Assembly: GCA_041740995.1 (NCBI GenBank)
Contig: JBGSKY010000236.1
Coordinates: forward strand, 12,973 to 76,972
DNA length: 64,000 nucleotides
DNA from: JBGSKY01 sp041740995
Lineage (GTDB): Bacteria; Planctomycetota; Planctomycetia; Pirellulales; Pirellulaceae
Reading direction: 5' to 3'
Below the pieces are notes generated by a model. The model made no database searches. It had not been told where the DNA came from and saw only the letters and a list, made by a program, of their open reading frames with translations. Below, piece after piece: positions 49,997-59,222 of this stretch. The translations under genes and the position numbers were made by a program. Positions within the stretch are counted from its first letter, which is position 1. Every line of letters starts with the position of its first letter.

Positions 49997-51193
49997 ATGT
50001 CGATTCGAATTCATCTGCGAACTTTACTTGCGTCAGCCGCAGTGCTCGGCATTTCAGGTAGTGCTTTCGCACAAGAAGCGATGCCAGCCATTTCTTCGTC
50101 GCAAACCGGACGGCCGGTTTCCGTTAATTCAGCGAACCGAGCACTCAATGACTTGTTTCTGAATCAATGGGTGCAAGCTCGTGCTAGTGGCGAATTAATC
50201 GGCCGCGTGATGCGAGTCCAGGGTGATGCCGCGATTCCCGCTGGCGGATTCCGAGTTTCCGTCGTTCAAAACGGACAACTAGTTTCAGACACAATGTCAG
50301 ACGGCCAAGGAGCGTTTTCACTCTCCAACGTCGGACCCGGACATTACACAATCGTCAGTCGCAGCGACAATTCGATTGGTTCTTTTTCACTGGTAGTGTT
50401 GGCCCCAGAAGCTGGCCGACATCTGCCTGCCGACGTGACGATCCCAGTCGCTACGGTGGTTGGTGGTTCGCTCCAGACAATTATGGCTGCCAGCCGAGCT
50501 CCTGGACAGAACGTTGATCTGAACCAGCGAGGATTTGATGGCGATCCACTTGGCGAGAACCGAATTCCTGCTGGACGAGACTGCGAATACGTTTTGAAAG
50601 CTGATGGTTCGCTCGAAGGCCGGATTTCTCGACCTGGTACTGCACCAATGGCTAGCGACTTGGCTAATACGACTGTCCAGCTATTCGAAAATGGACGCGA
50701 GATTGGTCGCACGAAGACAGACGTGAACGGTGTTTACAGCTTCGCCAACCTACGTCCCGGTGCTTACGGCCTCGTTGCGAGCGGACGTCCAGGCTTCTTA
50801 GCTTTTGGATTCTGTGCCGTAGCTTATCAGCCTGAACTTTCTAGCAACACACTATTGGACGGATCGCGATTCGTTGCGGCGGCTGCACAAAGCGGTGACA
50901 GTGGCTCACTTAATGGTGAACCAGGCGAACCAACCGATGAAGATGATAGGGTCTTGGTGCCAGACGACCAAGGTTTGGCCCTAGTTCCGGATCAACTTGG
51001 TGGATTCCCTGCTGGCGGTGGCGCCCCATTGGGCGGTGCCGGTGCCGGAGGTCTTGGGGGTGGTGGACTCGGTGGTTTGGCAGCGATTGGCGCACTTGCA
51101 GCCGTAGGAGCAGCTATCGCCAGCGATGACAACAACGACAATGTCGTTCCCCCGATTAACACAGCCACACCAAACATTATCGGTACTAATTAA
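49997..51193 (+). CDS. Exported Gly-rich protein with two carboxypeptidase-regulatory-like domains
   Basis: 398 residues from ATG 49997. A signal peptide ends near residue 26 (GSAFAQ). Two prealbumin-like beta-sandwich domains are visible: about residues 58-125 (SDGQGAFSLSNVGPGHYTIV) and 200-265 (TDVNGVYSFANLRPGAYGLV). The C-terminal 90 residues are Gly-rich, ending with the hydrophobic GGLAAIGALAAVGAAIASDD and an Asn/Asp tail. It is likely a surface or periplasmic protein. A strong terminator follows 81 bases after the stop, so it is probably monocistronic and well expressed. Confidence 0.82.
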   Translation: MSIRIHLRTLLASAAVLGISGSAFAQEAMPAISSSQTGRPVSVNSANRALNDLFLNQWVQARASGELIGRVMRVQGDAAIPAGGFRVSVVQNGQLVSDTMSDGQGAFSLSNVGPGHYTIVSRSDNSIGSFSLVVLAPEAGRHLPADVTIPVATVVGGSLQTIMAASRAPGQNVDLNQRGFDGDPLGENRIPAGRDCEYVLKADGSLEGRISRPGTAPMASDLANTTVQLFENGREIGRTKTDVNGVYSFANLRPGAYGLVASGRPGFLAFGFCAVAYQPELSSNTLLDGSRFVAAAAQSGDSGSLNGEPGEPTDEDDRVLVPDDQGLALVPDQLGGFPAGGGAPLGGAGAGGLGGGGLGGLAAIGALAAVGAAIASDDNNDNVVPPINTATPNIIGTN

Positions 51194-51274
51194 TATCTGT
51201 GAAATTGTTGTAAAATTTCCCTGCAGTTTCGATTCGCCAAACTGTGGCTGGAAACGCAGCCATAACATTTCGAA

Positions 51275-51303
51275 AGCCCAAGGCAATGCTTTGGGCTTTT
51301 TTT
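51275..51303 (+). terminator. Rho-independent terminator
   Basis: The stem AGCCCAAGGC / GCTTTGGGCT (10 pairs with one G-U) closes a three-base AAT loop and is followed by seven T residues. It ends the transcript of the Gly-rich exported protein gene. Confidence 0.9.
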
Positions 51304-51367
51304 ATTTCAACTGCGTCGCGGCGTTAACCCTTGCCGCCGCGAGAGATGAAAATCGGCTCAATACTCG

Positions 51368-52366
51368 ATGCAAAATAAATCCCACGCACACGTGGATTCT
51401 GATTCTTGTGATTCCAGTGGTCACTCGCACGGATTGACCGCAGGTAGCAGCATCAAACAAATCAGCGACTCGGTCCTGTTGTGGGCGGTAGCCGCCAATC
51501 AGCTTCTGACCGTTGCTCAAGTCGTCGCTGGAGTGCTATCCGGAAGCGTAGCCTTGCTCTCTGATGCAGCTCACAATTTCAGCGATGCCAATACGTTGCT
51601 CATTGCGTATATCGCGCGGAAGATTTCGAAACGGCGCTCAAACGAACGTTATACATTTGGCTACCGACGTGCGGAAATTATCGGTGCCTTGATAAATTTG
51701 ACGCTGCTAGCCGTGGTCGGATTCTATTTGGCTTATGAAGGCATCGAACGACTGTTTCGGCCAACTGAAATTGCCGGCTGGATGATGGCAGCAACTTCTG
51801 TTCTTGCGATCGTGATCGATTTTGGTACCGCGTGGGTGCTTTGGTCGATGAGTCGCGGCTCGCTTAACGTTCGTGCGGCCTTTGTTCACAACATTGCTGA
51901 CGCTCTCGGTTCAGTCGCCGTTCTGATCGGTTCGATAGCGATCATCTTGTTCGGCTGGAATTGGGTTGATAGCGTTCTGACAATCATGCTGTCCAGCTAC
52001 ATTCTGTTTCAAGTCTACAAACTGTTCCCGCAAGCGACTCATATTCTGATGGAAGGCGCTCCCATCGATCTCTCTATTGATGAAATTGTGAGCGAAGTCG
52101 AATCAATCGATGGTGTCGAACACATTCATCACATCCATGTCTGGCAATTGGATGAACAACATCGAGCGCTTGAAGCTCACGTTTCAATACCTCGAAACAG
52201 ATCCGATCGCCTCGAAGAGATTAAGCAGCGCATCAAGCACTGCCTGATAGAGCAGTTTCAAATAGACCATTCAACTTTGGAGTTTGAATTCTTAGAATCG
52301 TTGCACACCGTTGGTCATAACATTGCCGTGATTGCAAACTGCAACGAAGAACGCGGGCATAATTGA
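51368..52366 (+). CDS. Cation diffusion facilitator (zinc/cadmium/cobalt efflux)
   Basis: 332 residues with six membrane helices. The His-rich N-terminus (SHAHVDSDSCDSSGHSHG) and the metal-site segment ALLSDAAHNFSDANTLLIAY (HxxxD) in helix 2, with FVHNIADALGSVAVL (HxxxD) in helix 5, mark a CzcD/ZitB-like CDF. The cytoplasmic C-terminal domain holds HIHHIHVW. It expels Zn2+, Co2+ or Cd2+ in exchange for protons. It has no adjacent metal regulator. Confidence 0.95.
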   Translation: MQNKSHAHVDSDSCDSSGHSHGLTAGSSIKQISDSVLLWAVAANQLLTVAQVVAGVLSGSVALLSDAAHNFSDANTLLIAYIARKISKRRSNERYTFGYRRAEIIGALINLTLLAVVGFYLAYEGIERLFRPTEIAGWMMAATSVLAIVIDFGTAWVLWSMSRGSLNVRAAFVHNIADALGSVAVLIGSIAIILFGWNWVDSVLTIMLSSYILFQVYKLFPQATHILMEGAPIDLSIDEIVSEVESIDGVEHIHHIHVWQLDEQHRALEAHVSIPRNRSDRLEEIKQRIKHCLIEQFQIDHSTLEFEFLESLHTVGHNIAVIANCNEERGHN

Positions 52367-52387
52367 CCTTTCAAAAGTTGCCCGTCG

Positions 52388-53086
52388 TCAGAAATCATAG
52401 CGATAGCCAACGCCATGCACGGTTTGAATAATCGATGGATTTTTCGGATCCAATTCGATCTTTTTGCGAAGCTGCGAAATGTGCTGATCAAGCGTACGGC
52501 TAGTTGGCATATACTCTTGACCCCAAGCATGGTTCATCAAAGCGATTCGATCGACGACTTGGCCAGCGCGTTGAAAAATCAGTTGCAGAACCTTGATTTC
52601 GCGTAGACTTAAATCGATGACTTGGTCCGCTCGTATAGCCCGAAGTTGTCGCGGCATAACCACCAAGTCGCCGAGTCGAAATTCTTGTTCGTAACTCGAC
52701 TTGCTCGGCGAAAGCTTATCCTTAGCAAGACATCTTCTGGCCACAGCTCGAAAACGAGCCAGCAATTCTTTCACCGCAAACGGCTTAATAATGTAGTCGT
52801 CCGCTCCGATTTCTAACCCAACGACCGTATCGATCTCTTCGCCTTTGGCAGTCAAAAATACGATCGGCGTTTCGTTGTCAGTCTGTCGGATCTTGCGACA
52901 TAACTCATAACCGTTCATCCGCGGCATCATCACATCTAAGCAGATAAAATCTGGTCGATGTTCTAGATACTTGTCCCAAGCTTGAGAGCCATCAGCGGCT
53001 TGAATTGCCACGAAGCCCTCATGCTGCAATACCTCTGCGAGGCCACGCCGCGTGTTCAAATCGTCTTCTGCAATCAATACGACCAT
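52388..53086 (-). CDS. OmpR/PhoB-type response regulator
   Basis: 232 residues. The receiver domain has the acidic pair ED at 8-9, phosphoacceptor Asp51 (ICLDVMMPRMNG), the switch Thr and Lys in FLTAKGEE. The C-terminal winged helix ends AWGQEYMPTSRTLDQHISQLRKKIE and GVGYRYDF, an OmpR-family DNA-binding domain. Encoded 24 bases downstream of its partner histidine kinase gene on the same strand. Confidence 0.95.
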   Translation of the reverse strand: MVVLIAEDDLNTRRGLAEVLQHEGFVAIQAADGSQAWDKYLEHRPDFICLDVMMPRMNGYELCRKIRQTDNETPIVFLTAKGEEIDTVVGLEIGADDYIIKPFAVKELLARFRAVARRCLAKDKLSPSKSSYEQEFRLGDLVVMPRQLRAIRADQVIDLSLREIKVLQLIFQRAGQVVDRIALMNHAWGQEYMPTSRTLDQHISQLRKKIELDPKNPSIIQTVHGVGYRYDF

Positions 53087-53110
53087 GATTTTGCCTTTTT
53101 AGTGCGACGC

Positions 53111-54829
53111 TTAAACATCTGCCGGTCTTGTGGCGCGAATTGTAACTTGAAAACATGCCCCATGGTCTGTTGGCAAGACCTTGCAATCGCCGCCGTGGAG
53201 TTTGGAGAGTTGTCGGACGATCGAAAGTCCGATTCCGGTGCCCGCACTCGACTCTAGCGAATCATCCAAACGGACAAACGGTTCGAAAATCCGCTCGCGC
53301 ATCACAACCGGAATTCCGGGCCCACAGTCAGCAATTTGAATCATCAGAAGCTCACCATTTTGCGACGAACGAACAACAACACGGCCTCCAGTTGCGGCAT
53401 ATTTTTCGACATTGGACAGCAGATTGTCGACAGCCTGATGGACGACCTGTTCATCAAGCATCGCCGCCAGTGGTGCACTAAATTCACGAACGATTGTAAT
53501 GCCGGCACGTGTCAGTCGAGGTTCGAGTCGATCGACTGCAACGGTCAACGTTTCGTCAGGAATCTGCAAACGCAGATGCAACTTTTGTTTGTTTTGATTG
53601 CTGCGAGCGAATTGTAGAATATTGTCGATCAAGTGCTCTAATCGTTTCGATTCGATTTGCATCGTGTCGAGCCTTGTTCGCAATATTGCGGCATCTTCGC
53701 TATCGTGGATTTGGTCTACGTCTCGGGCGAGTAAGTCGCAATAAAGCATCACATTGGTAAGCGGCGTTTTCAGCTCGTGCGAAACTTGATTGACAAACGA
53801 GATTTTTCGAGCCGCTTGATTGATGGCAGATCGAAATGAGAGGGTCACGATCGTGCCTAAACCGAAGATCAACATTGCCAGCGAACCGAAAGCCAACACA
53901 TATGGCCATCGAGAGTTCTCGCCAATTAAAGCCCGCTGAGCACTCGGGTTAGCGATGCACTGCAACGTTAAAGCGTCGAGCGGGAAATCCAATGGCAGGA
54001 TTGCATTCAAGCTTGCTTGTTGATTTGACCTTTGCATCATCGGACGATCGCCCCAGCGATATATTTCCGTGCCGCCGACATCCATCAACCGAAACTCGAT
54101 TCCTTCGACCAGCTCGCTTTTGAAGCTACCTGTGTTCGTGTAAGCATTGGATGTGACCTCGGGCAACGATGCGACAATGTCCGCTAACCATCGTCCTCGA
54201 GGCAGCACCAACATCATTCTTTGTTCGTCTGGCAAATCCACGAGATAGCTCAACATCAGACCGCGATTATGAAACCAAGCGGCGAAATTTGCTTGCGGAG
54301 CGGCGTTCCGTGACGTCGGGCCGGTCCTTTGCGTCATCATCGATTGGCCTAGTGAGTCATCACTACCGACTGCTTCTTGCGGCAAGCCTTGGAGCATCTC
54401 CAAAGCGTTTCGTAAAAGATTGAACTGCGACGCGTTCATCGTCTCCGTATTGCTGGGAAAAACGACGCGCTTCTCACGGTCGATGACAACCAATTGTTCA
54501 ACCAGCGGACTGCGCTTCACATCAAGGAACTCCGATGCGGATAGTTCGTTCGTCGCCGACTGCAAACTATTAACCAATCGTTCCAGCTCAATCGCATATC
54601 GATCGGTTTGCTGCCGCAAGTCGTCGCGGATTGGCACCAGCAGCGCAGTCATCAATTTTTCTGCTCGCGATTGCGCAGCTTCCGCCTGGCGTTGCCATGA
54701 TCGATGGCTCAGGATCGCGATCGCAGCGATTGCCAGCAGTAGCGTAAGCCAAAGGATGACTAGACTTCGATGCATGGAAGGTAGATTTGTAAAGTTAGGC
54801 ATTTGCGTCACGCGACGCCACCAACGCAT
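53111..54829 (-). CDS. Membrane sensor histidine kinase
   Basis: 572 residues. One membrane helix at about residues 21-41 and a second at 310-331 bracket a ~265-residue periplasmic sensor of unknown type. The catalytic part has H-box H351 (SHELKTPLTNVM), N-box (VDNLLSNVEKYA), G1 DCGPGIP and G2 GTGIGLSIVRQL. It pairs with the response regulator gene 24 bases downstream. ATGs at 54802 and 54775 are also in frame, so the exact start is uncertain. The stimulus is unknown. Confidence 0.93.
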   Translation of the reverse strand: MRWWRRVTQMPNFTNLPSMHRSLVILWLTLLLAIAAIAILSHRSWQRQAEAAQSRAEKLMTALLVPIRDDLRQQTDRYAIELERLVNSLQSATNELSASEFLDVKRSPLVEQLVVIDREKRVVFPSNTETMNASQFNLLRNALEMLQGLPQEAVGSDDSLGQSMMTQRTGPTSRNAAPQANFAAWFHNRGLMLSYLVDLPDEQRMMLVLPRGRWLADIVASLPEVTSNAYTNTGSFKSELVEGIEFRLMDVGGTEIYRWGDRPMMQRSNQQASLNAILPLDFPLDALTLQCIANPSAQRALIGENSRWPYVLAFGSLAMLIFGLGTIVTLSFRSAINQAARKISFVNQVSHELKTPLTNVMLYCDLLARDVDQIHDSEDAAILRTRLDTMQIESKRLEHLIDNILQFARSNQNKQKLHLRLQIPDETLTVAVDRLEPRLTRAGITIVREFSAPLAAMLDEQVVHQAVDNLLSNVEKYAATGGRVVVRSSQNGELLMIQIADCGPGIPVVMRERIFEPFVRLDDSLESSAGTGIGLSIVRQLSKLHGGDCKVLPTDHGACFQVTIRATRPADV

Positions 54830-54915
54830 TCTAGTTCAAAGCGACAAGCCGATTGATTAACGAAAACCAAACGGCCTAGAAAGTCGATTTGTGTTAGCAA
54901 CTTATCGCAAATTGG

Positions 54916-56271
54916 TTACCGCGCTAGTTCCGAAGCACTTTCGTATGATTGATTGGTCGATTCCTTGTACTGGCGCTGACGCATCAGTTTGCGGTTCACG
55001 TTCCAGTTCTTGTCGTCCAAATTGCTCGCTTGAATGCCATTCGCAGCCGAGCTTTCCACAAGCCGGTCGTCGTTGAGCTTCTTGCCTAAGTCGCCCAGGT
55101 ATTCGCAATTCATTCTTAGCAGCGACTCAGCTTCTTGCTCGCGACCTTGGTCGCGCAATTCGGTAGCCCGTCGATTTTGTGCGTTTCCAATTTGCAATAC
55201 GCAATTGGCTAGAACCTTTTTGTTGATGCTCTTTTCGACTTCTGCATCGTTGCTCGTGAATCGAACGCCGACCTTGCTGCTCAAATCGTCAGTCGTGTTG
55301 GTTTGCAAGTTATTATACTTCGCCGTCACCGTCGCAATCGAGCTTTCCGTTTCATCGACACCGGACGGGATTTCGATTTCCACGACAAAGTATCGCTCTT
55401 GATTGGAATACAACTGACCGATCGAAAGCTCGACGATTTGTCCATTGATGTCGGCTGAATCATTTAGCACTTTAACCGCTCGGACTCCTTCAGCCATTTT
55501 GATTTGGATACGAATGTCTTTCGCGACGACACTCATAACGTCATCAAATTCGCGTTGAAAAACGTTGACCAGTTCGGCTGCGTTTTCAATGAAGACGTGA
55601 TTACCGCTGCCAGCGCGTGCCAGTCGTGACATGAGGTCTTCGTTGTAACCGGAACCCAATCCCATCGTCGTTACGCTGATGCCTTCTTTGATCAGCGATC
55701 CACCAAGCTGTTCGAGGTCCGATGGGTTTGATGGTCCGATATTCGCCATTCCATCGGACAGCAAGATGACGCGATTAACCCGTTGCGAATCGAGGAACTT
55801 GCGAACTTCCGCCGCCCCTTTGCTCACACCAGCAAACAACGCGGTACTGCCATCGGCATTAATCGAACCGATCAGCTTCTTGATTGCTTGTCGATCGGAC
55901 GCTTTCGTCGCTGGCACTAAGACTTGTACATTGTCATCGTAGGTCACGATCGAGACGATGTCGTTGTCGGACATTCGATCGATGGCCGAAATCGCTGCGT
56001 TGCGAGCTTGCTCAATTTTTTCGCCCTGCATTGAACCGGATTTGTCGATCACTATTGCAATGTTCGTGCTGGCTCGTGACTTTTCATTCTTAAGTTCAAA
56101 TCCGGTCAACGATACGTGCAAGTGGTTGGTCAGTTTCTTGCCGTCTTCGACCTTCATCGTTGGATAACCCAACCCGACCGACAGTTTTGCCTGATCTGCT
56201 CGGCAAAAACCCACTGCAAAAATGGACAACGTCCAAGTGGTGTACAATAGCGATTTGTAGATAAGATTCAT
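54916..56271 (-). CDS. VWA domain exported protein
   Basis: 451 residues from ATG 56271; a TTG at 56313 would extend it by 14 residues ahead of a proper signal peptide (residues 1-24). The von Willebrand A domain is complete: MIDAS IDKSGSM, the conserved ADGSTALF threonine region and LLSDGMANIGP. A beta-rich C-terminal domain follows. It probably binds a protein ligand in the periplasm through a metal-dependent site. It is divergent from the beta-propeller gene at 56420, with a 148-base shared promoter region. Confidence 0.9.
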   Translation of the reverse strand: MNLIYKSLLYTTWTLSIFAVGFCRADQAKLSVGLGYPTMKVEDGKKLTNHLHVSLTGFELKNEKSRASTNIAIVIDKSGSMQGEKIEQARNAAISAIDRMSDNDIVSIVTYDDNVQVLVPATKASDRQAIKKLIGSINADGSTALFAGVSKGAAEVRKFLDSQRVNRVILLSDGMANIGPSNPSDLEQLGGSLIKEGISVTTMGLGSGYNEDLMSRLARAGSGNHVFIENAAELVNVFQREFDDVMSVVAKDIRIQIKMAEGVRAVKVLNDSADINGQIVELSIGQLYSNQERYFVVEIEIPSGVDETESSIATVTAKYNNLQTNTTDDLSSKVGVRFTSNDAEVEKSINKKVLANCVLQIGNAQNRRATELRDQGREQEAESLLRMNCEYLGDLGKKLNDDRLVESSAANGIQASNLDDKNWNVNRKLMRQRQYKESTNQSYESASELAR

Positions 56272-56419
56272 TTTCAAGACTCCTGTTCCTTTGAAACTAA
56301 ATTCGGCATTCAACGCGAAGGCCGAGCGTCTATCTATTGAACGCCAATACAGGCTGGGAAAGCTCTTGAAAGCGCAAGCGGCTTGTAAATCATTTGTAAA
56401 AACTCCGAGGAAAATCGTC

Positions 56420-57379
56420 GTGCTTAAAAGTCATCTTACTGTCTCGTTGCTCGGACTATGGACGTTGTCGGTCTTTGGTTCGCTGGCAGAAGCTGAGGAA
56501 AAACGATCATTTCTGGCTGCTGACTCATCCAAAGGGCGAATTGCGATTATCGCCGAGGATGGGTCAACGCAATGGGAATACAAGATCGGCCCACTGCACG
56601 ATTTAAGTATGCTGCCCAGCGGTAATGTATTGATGCAAACAAGCTGGACAGACATTGTCGAAATCAATCCGTCTGATAACGAAATTGTGTGGCAGTACGA
56701 TTCACGTTCGCCCGATCAACCCAATGAACGGCTCGAAATTCACGCGTTCGAGCGTAACTTGCACGATGGGACGACGATGATTGCTGAAAGCGGACGTAGT
56801 CGCATCATCAACGTCTTGGATGAGCAGATCGTAAGCGAATTTGCGCTGAAAGTGAGCAAGCCTGACGCGCATCGCGATACTCGACTAGTTCGACGTTTAG
56901 AAAACGGCGACTACTTGGTTTGCCATGAGGGCGACGCGATCGTGCGACAATACGAATCGACTGGAAAGATCGTTTGGGAATACGCGGTGCCGCTTTTTGA
57001 TCGTGCACCGGCGGGAGGCCACGGCATTGAAGCGTTTGGTAACCAATGCTTTGCCGCATTGCGACTAGCCAACGGCAACACTCTGATCAGCACTGGCAAC
57101 GGCCATTCAATTCTCGAAGTTGATCGCCAAGGTGCTGTGCAGTGGAAGCTTGACGGATCGGATCTGCCCGGCGTTGAACTGGCATGGATTACGACCTTGC
57201 AAGTCCTGCCCAGTGGAAATATCGCTTTCGGAAATTGTCATGCGGGCGAGGCCAATCCGCAAATCATCGAAGTCAGTCGGGCGAAGGAAATTGTTTGGAC
57301 CTTCAAAGACTTTGAACGCTTCGGCAATTCGCTAACCAATTCACAAATTCTGACCGTCAACGCTCAGCCATGCTTCTAA
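56420..57379 (+). CDS. Exported beta-propeller (PQQ-like) protein
   Basis: 319 residues from a GTG at 56420, preferred because a GAGG ribosome site lies just upstream and a signal peptide follows (residues 1-25, ending LAEAE); a TTG 43 codons earlier has no such support. The sequence repeats a 'EIVWxYD / KIVWEYAV / AVQWKLDG / EIVWTFKD' strand pattern typical of PQQ-enzyme or arylsulfotransferase-like propellers. No catalytic residue could be assigned. It converges on arsC. Confidence 0.8.
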   Translation: MLKSHLTVSLLGLWTLSVFGSLAEAEEKRSFLAADSSKGRIAIIAEDGSTQWEYKIGPLHDLSMLPSGNVLMQTSWTDIVEINPSDNEIVWQYDSRSPDQPNERLEIHAFERNLHDGTTMIAESGRSRIINVLDEQIVSEFALKVSKPDAHRDTRLVRRLENGDYLVCHEGDAIVRQYESTGKIVWEYAVPLFDRAPAGGHGIEAFGNQCFAALRLANGNTLISTGNGHSILEVDRQGAVQWKLDGSDLPGVELAWITTLQVLPSGNIAFGNCHAGEANPQIIEVSRAKEIVWTFKDFERFGNSLTNSQILTVNAQPCF

Positions 57380-57400
57380 CGGACTAGGCATCTGAGCCGC

Positions 57401-57811
57401 TCAGCTCAGGTAGGCTTCGATTCGTTTCTCGATCTGGTCGCGCACACGAGTAAAGAAGGCCATCTTTTCATTTACGGAGCCCGTCGCATCGGCCGGATCG
57501 TCGAATGGCCAGTGCTGCCGATCCTTGGCCCCTGGGAAAACGGGACATGCTTCGTTAGCGTGATCGCACACGGTGACGACGAGATCAAATTCCTGACCGG
57601 CAAAAACGTCAACGCTCTTGCTTGTCCCTTGCGTGATATCAATCCCGCGTTTCCGCATCGCTTCAATCGCTAGCGGATGTACATAGCCCGATGGTTTAGA
57701 GCCAGCCGAAAAAGATTCCCATTGTCCTTTTCCAAGCTCCCGGAAAATGCCTTCGGCCATTTGGCTGCGGCAGGAATTGCCGGTACATAAAACTAAAACG
57801 CGTTTGGTCAT
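57401..57811 (-). CDS. arsC: Thioredoxin-dependent arsenate reductase ArsC
   Basis: 136 residues, low-molecular-weight phosphatase fold. It has the CX5R loop Cys9-TGNSC-Arg15 and the redox pair Cys82 and Cys89, matching the Cys10/82/89 triad of Staphylococcus aureus pI258 ArsC. It reduces arsenate to arsenite using thioredoxin. GAGGGTG sits just before the ATG at 57811, favouring it over the GTG two codons earlier. It lies 79 bases downstream of the aquaporin gene, last in a minus-strand arsenic operon. Confidence 0.95.
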   Translation of the reverse strand: MTKRVLVLCTGNSCRSQMAEGIFRELGKGQWESFSAGSKPSGYVHPLAIEAMRKRGIDITQGTSKSVDVFAGQEFDLVVTVCDHANEACPVFPGAKDRQHWPFDDPADATGSVNEKMAFFTRVRDQIEKRIEAYLS

Positions 57812-57890
57812 TGTCACCCTCTAGGCTTTAAGCAACATAAATAATGTCTCATCGATCTTTCGTTCAATTGGGGCCAGGCGATGATCTTAA

Positions 57891-58598
57891 TTAGTCTGGT
57901 GAAAGCCTCGATGCTACCAATTGTCGATCAATCACGACGGCGAAAGCAGCGCCAGCGGTCGTCGCTACCAAATAGATCCATAACCAATCGAACGTCATTG
58001 ATGCCACAGCCGGTCCGATCGATCGCGCCGGATTCATCGAGGCGCCGCTTACTGGTCCAGCGAAGATTGCTTCCAAGGCGACCGTCGCGCCAACCGCGAC
58101 GCCCGCCATCATGCCAGTCTCGCGACTGCCGCTTGATACGCGGAGGATTACAAACATCAAAATCGCGGTCAGAATAAATTCCAAAACAAAAGCTTGATAC
58201 CAAGTGCCGACCGGCAAGGTTGCACCCAGTTTTTGATGTTCAAAAAATAACATCTTCAGCGTCAAACTCGCGAGCAATGCGCCACTCACCTGAGCCACAA
58301 TGTACGGTGCGATGTGGCTGGGCTTGAACCGATTTGCTAACCCAAATGCAATCGTGACCGCTGGATTAATGTGCGCACCGGAGACTTCGCCGATCGCGTA
58401 GATCATGGCAATCACAACTAGACCAAAAGTCATTCCGATACCCAGATGGCTAACCGCCCCATAGAGATCGTTGACGATAACGGCGCCAGTACCCGCAAAA
58501 ACCAAGCAGTAAGTGCCGAACATTTCAGCCAAACACTTTTGTTGCAAAGTCACAAAGGATTCAGCAGATTTTGAACTTAAAGCACTTTGGGAATCCAT
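57891..58598 (-). CDS. Aquaporin-family channel, arsenic-operon type (AqpS-like)
   Basis: 235 residues from ATG 58598, which leaves a 14-base gap to the upstream gene. It has the two NPA boxes of MIP channels (SGAHINPAVT and GASMNPARS) and about six membrane helices. In Sinorhizobium meliloti an aquaglyceroporin AqpS in the arsenic operon lets arsenite flow out down its gradient after ArsC acts. Its position between the DUF6428 and arsC genes implies the same job here (inference by analogy). Confidence 0.9.
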   Translation of the reverse strand: MDSQSALSSKSAESFVTLQQKCLAEMFGTYCLVFAGTGAVIVNDLYGAVSHLGIGMTFGLVVIAMIYAIGEVSGAHINPAVTIAFGLANRFKPSHIAPYIVAQVSGALLASLTLKMLFFEHQKLGATLPVGTWYQAFVLEFILTAILMFVILRVSSGSRETGMMAGVAVGATVALEAIFAGPVSGASMNPARSIGPAVASMTFDWLWIYLVATTAGAAFAVVIDRQLVASRLSPD

Positions 58599-58612
58599 AT
58601 CAACCAAGTCTC

Positions 58613-59083
58613 TTAACAGCAGTTGTTTTCGCCATCGCAATTTGCAGCTTGGAATACCGGCAGTGATCCAATGCCGCATCGATCAGGCGCCAGACATGCA
58701 GTTTCTTTGGGTTGCAATTGAACAACCAGCTCGGTCTCAGTTATTTCTACCGCCGAAACGGCATAGACTTCGATAGTTCTGCCTTGAATTTCTACCTCGA
58801 CATTCGACGCAGGGTTGATCGCCAGGCACGAAGATTTCTCTACGATCCGAGATAACTTTTTTGCAGTTAAACGATGGTCTATATCATCGGCTACTAGTGT
58901 TTGCAAAATACAGGCACTGATCGTTCGTCGTGTGCCGCCGCAATCGACAAAGTCTTTTGTGACATTGCCGATTTCGGTAACATGAAAATGTAACGGAAGC
59001 ATCGTTTCATGCCCCAAGACGAAACGCAGCGGCAATTCGAGCGATTGCGATAGAATGGTTTGAAAGTTTTGAAAGTCCATCAT
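58613..59083 (-). CDS. DUF6428 arsenic-operon associated protein
   Basis: 156 residues from ATG 59083 (MMDF; the second ATG is equally possible). The HFHVTEIGNVTKDFVDCGGTRR block matches DUF6428 proteins, which are often found in arsenic operons. The C-terminus is Cys-rich (CLAPDRCG and NCDGENNCC), suggesting a metalloid or thiol role. The function has not, to my knowledge, been established. It is the first gene of the minus-strand operon divergent from arsR. Confidence 0.85.
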   Translation of the reverse strand: MMDFQNFQTILSQSLELPLRFVLGHETMLPLHFHVTEIGNVTKDFVDCGGTRRTISACILQTLVADDIDHRLTAKKLSRIVEKSSCLAINPASNVEVEIQGRTIEVYAVSAVEITETELVVQLQPKETACLAPDRCGIGSLPVFQAANCDGENNCC

Positions 59084-59196
59084 CTGATTTTGAGTCTTTT
59101 CGATAAGATGTTCAGTTCGCTGCACTGCTCAAAAAGGCAAAACCAATTTCGGTTAGACTTACCTCGCTGGACGCATTGCAACGATTTTAAAAGCAC

Positions 59197-59220
59197 TTTG
59201 ATATTTCGATAGTTATCAAA
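59197..59220. promoter_or_regulatory. ArsR-type operator dyad
   Basis: The inverted repeat TTTGATA / TATCAAA with a 10-base spacer ends two bases before the arsR start codon. It lies between arsR and the divergent DUF6428-aquaporin-arsC operon. It resembles the AT-rich dyads bound by ArsR repressors, so arsR is probably autoregulated. Confidence 0.7.
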
Positions 59221-59222
59221 AT